A stretch of 36,095 nucleotides of DNA from Clostridium sp. (GTDB lineage: Bacteria; Bacillota; Clostridia; Clostridiales; Clostridiaceae), in contig NZ_JAHAIF010000028.1 in assembly GCF_018372875.1 (NCBI RefSeq), positions 1 through 36,095 on the forward strand. The letters are read 5' to 3'. The notes under the pieces were generated by a model. It was not told the origin of the DNA, searched no databases, and saw only the letters and a program-made list of their open reading frames with translations. How positions within the stretch are numbered: the first letter of the stretch is position 1; the number at the start of each line of letters is the position of its first letter. This document shows, one piece after another, positions 34,896 to 36,095 of the stretch. The position numbers and the translations under genes were made by a program.

Positions 34896-35705
34896 ATGTT
34901 TAAATTGATTGCTCTTGATATGGATGGAACTTTATTAAAGGGTGATAATACAATATCACAAGAAACAAAAAAAGCTATTAAACTAGCTAAAGAAAAGGGA
35001 ATAAAAATAGTTATTACAACTGGAAGACCTATTCAAGGAGTTATGAATTATTTAGAAGAATTAGATTTAATAAATGATGATGAATATGTTATTACTTATA
35101 ATGGATCTTCTATTTATAATACAAAAACTTTAAAACCTATAGTTAGAAGTGGATTAACAGGAAAGGACTTTAAAGATATTTATAAGCTTTCTAAATCTTT
35201 AGGGGTTGAATTTCACGGTTTTATTGATGAGTGCTGCATTGCACCAAAAGAGAATAAATATACTGATGCTGAAATTCAACATAATAATATAGATGTTAAA
35301 ATTATAGATATAGAAAATGACATAAATGATAATGATTTTATTATTAAAGCAATGATTTTAGATGAAAAAGAAAAGCTAGACCAAGCAGTTAAAAAAATTC
35401 CTAAAGAATACTTTGAAAAATATAATGCATTAAGAACAGTTTCTTTTATTTTTGAATTTATGAATAAAAATTGTAGTAAATCTAGTGCTCTAAAAGCTTT
35501 GTGCAAGCACCTAGATATTTCACAAACTGAAGTGATAGCTTTTGGTGATGGAGAAAACGATATAGACATGCTTCAATTTGCCGGGCTTGGTGTTGCTATG
35601 GGCAATGCTTCTAACTATGTACAGTCAAAGGCTGATTATGTTACTCTTTCTAATGAAGAAAATGGAGTAGCAGATGTAATATATAAAAAGATTTTAAATA
35701 TTTAA
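34896..35705 (+). CDS. Cof-type HAD-superfamily hydrolase
   Basis: 269 residues, typical of the Cof/YbiV IIB subfamily, which dephosphorylate sugar phosphates, FMN or PLP-type compounds in the cytoplasm. Motif I ALDMDGTLLKGDN (nucleophile and acid Asp), motif II TTGRP, motif III Lys in NKNCSKSSALK, motif IV FGDGENDIDML. The C2B cap lies between (about 85-185). GGGAGG before the ATG. Divergent from prfC; not evidently linked to the capsule genes. Confidence 0.92.
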   Translation: MFKLIALDMDGTLLKGDNTISQETKKAIKLAKEKGIKIVITTGRPIQGVMNYLEELDLINDDEYVITYNGSSIYNTKTLKPIVRSGLTGKDFKDIYKLSKSLGVEFHGFIDECCIAPKENKYTDAEIQHNNIDVKIIDIENDINDNDFIIKAMILDEKEKLDQAVKKIPKEYFEKYNALRTVSFIFEFMNKNCSKSSALKALCKHLDISQTEVIAFGDGENDIDMLQFAGLGVAMGNASNYVQSKADYVTLSNEENGVADVIYKKILNI

Positions 35706-35765
35706 CTGCATTTTTTTCTCTCCTTACGGTAAAACTATTTATATAAATTTAAGGAGGGATACTTT

Positions 35766-35990
35766 ATGAGCAAGAAAAAAGCATATTTGCCTAAAGTAAG
35801 AACAGACTATCATCCAACTGAAGATGAGATAAGGAGCTATGCTCCTAATGGAGATTCAACACCTCTTCCTAATCCTGCTGTTGATGATATAGCTGTAAAT
35901 AATATAGCATGGCAAGAATTTGATTATACAGAAAGTCTTTTTGATGAAGGTGACGATATAATAAACGACAATCATAACTATGAAGACTAG
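35766..35990 (+). CDS. Small acidic hypothetical protein
   Basis: 74 residues with a strong AAGGAGGG 7 nt before the ATG, so it is very probably translated. A basic start (MSKKKAYLPKVR) is followed by a proline-containing middle (PTEDEIRSY, DSTPLPNPAVDD) and an acidic tail (FDEGDDIINDNHNYED). No membrane helix, cysteine pair or known motif. It follows the HAD gene by 60 bp without a visible terminator and ends at a strong one. Function unknown. Confidence 0.65.
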   Translation: MSKKKAYLPKVRTDYHPTEDEIRSYAPNGDSTPLPNPAVDDIAVNNIAWQEFDYTESLFDEGDDIINDNHNYED

Positions 35991-36006
35991 GATAAGATAA
36001 AAAAGG

Positions 36007-36049
36007 GGCTGTATCAGATTAAGGTTTTTTACCTTAGGCTGATACAGCC
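36007..36049 (+). terminator. Rho-independent terminator
   Basis: GGCTGTATCAG (36007-36017) pairs with CTGATACAGCC (36039-36049), and an inner AAGGT/ACCTT pair extends the stem over a T-rich loop. TTATTTTTATA follows on the plus strand. It closes the transcript of the small acidic protein and possibly the HAD gene. Confidence 0.85.
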
Positions 36050-36095
36050 TTATTTTTATAATTTTAAATTTTATTCATAACTTTATATGTATTTA

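Noticed and set aside
35276..35569. Minus-strand open frame of 97 codons
   Set aside because: Antisense to the HAD hydrolase, which has all four HAD motifs.

Overview
The window is AT-rich DNA that reads as a Clostridium sensu stricto chromosome: strong AGGAGG-type ribosome binding sites, low-GC codon use, many lysine-, isoleucine- and asparagine-rich proteins and a clostridial-type IS30 relic. The species cannot be fixed from the sequence alone. Nearly everything between about 5.2 and 30.7 kb is one Wzx/Wzy-type surface polysaccharide (capsule) locus on the minus strand, transcribed from right to left.

Layout from right to left. At 33-36 kb lie housekeeping or unrelated genes: prfC (release factor 3), a divergent Cof-type HAD phosphatase and a small acidic protein. 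An orphan family 2 glycosyltransferase (32.1-33.1 kb) converges on a small acidic ribbon-helix-helix-like protein (31.6-32.0 kb), with one bidirectional terminator between them. A leader of about 0.9 kb (30.72-31.61 kb) carries three TGTCGAA heptamers, which match the Spo0A box, a 22-bp perfect inverted repeat, and the relic of a decayed gene. The capsule operon then starts with the chain-length/tyrosine phospho-relay genes (CpsC/Wzz-like, CpsD kinase, CpsB PHP-type phosphatase). Next come the membrane UDP-HexNAc 4,6-dehydratase, a PglD-like acyltransferase, a PIG-L deacetylase and the initiating phosphoglycosyl transferase. The middle holds a fold-III PLP enzyme, an ATP-grasp ligase, a 4-ketoreductase, a GT2, a TupA-like ATP-grasp protein, a CapA-like metallophosphatase, two GT4s, the Wzy polymerase (EpsG family), a beta-propeller-like protein, another glycosyltransferase and the Wzx flippase. 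The operon ends with a less AT-rich sugar-nucleotide block: CapE, CapF and CapG (UDP-N-acetyl-L-fucosamine), UDP-glucuronate 4-epimerase and UDP-glucose dehydrogenase. A good terminator follows.

Beyond the operon (1-5.1 kb), on the same strand, are an N-acetylhexosamine-1-kinase-like gene with its own terminator, a LytR-CpsA-Psr ligase, galE, the relic of an IS30-family element, and the start of a secreted glucosaminidase that runs off the left edge.

How the genes work together (inference from families): the membrane dehydratase and ketoreductase supply a 6-deoxy-HexNAc (QuiNAc or FucNAc type) that the small initiating transferase loads onto undecaprenyl phosphate. The glycosyltransferases add L-FucNAc, GlcA/GalA and other sugars, Wzx flips the unit, Wzy polymerises it under Wzz/CpsBCD control, and the LCP protein may attach the polymer to peptidoglycan. 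The most unusual part is a group of amino-acid-type genes inside this polysaccharide locus (PLP decarboxylase-like enzyme, ATP-grasp ligase, TupA-like ATP-grasp, CapA-like protein). It suggests an amino-acid- or amine-decorated, possibly uronic-acid-amidated, capsule. No tRNA, rRNA or CRISPR array was seen.
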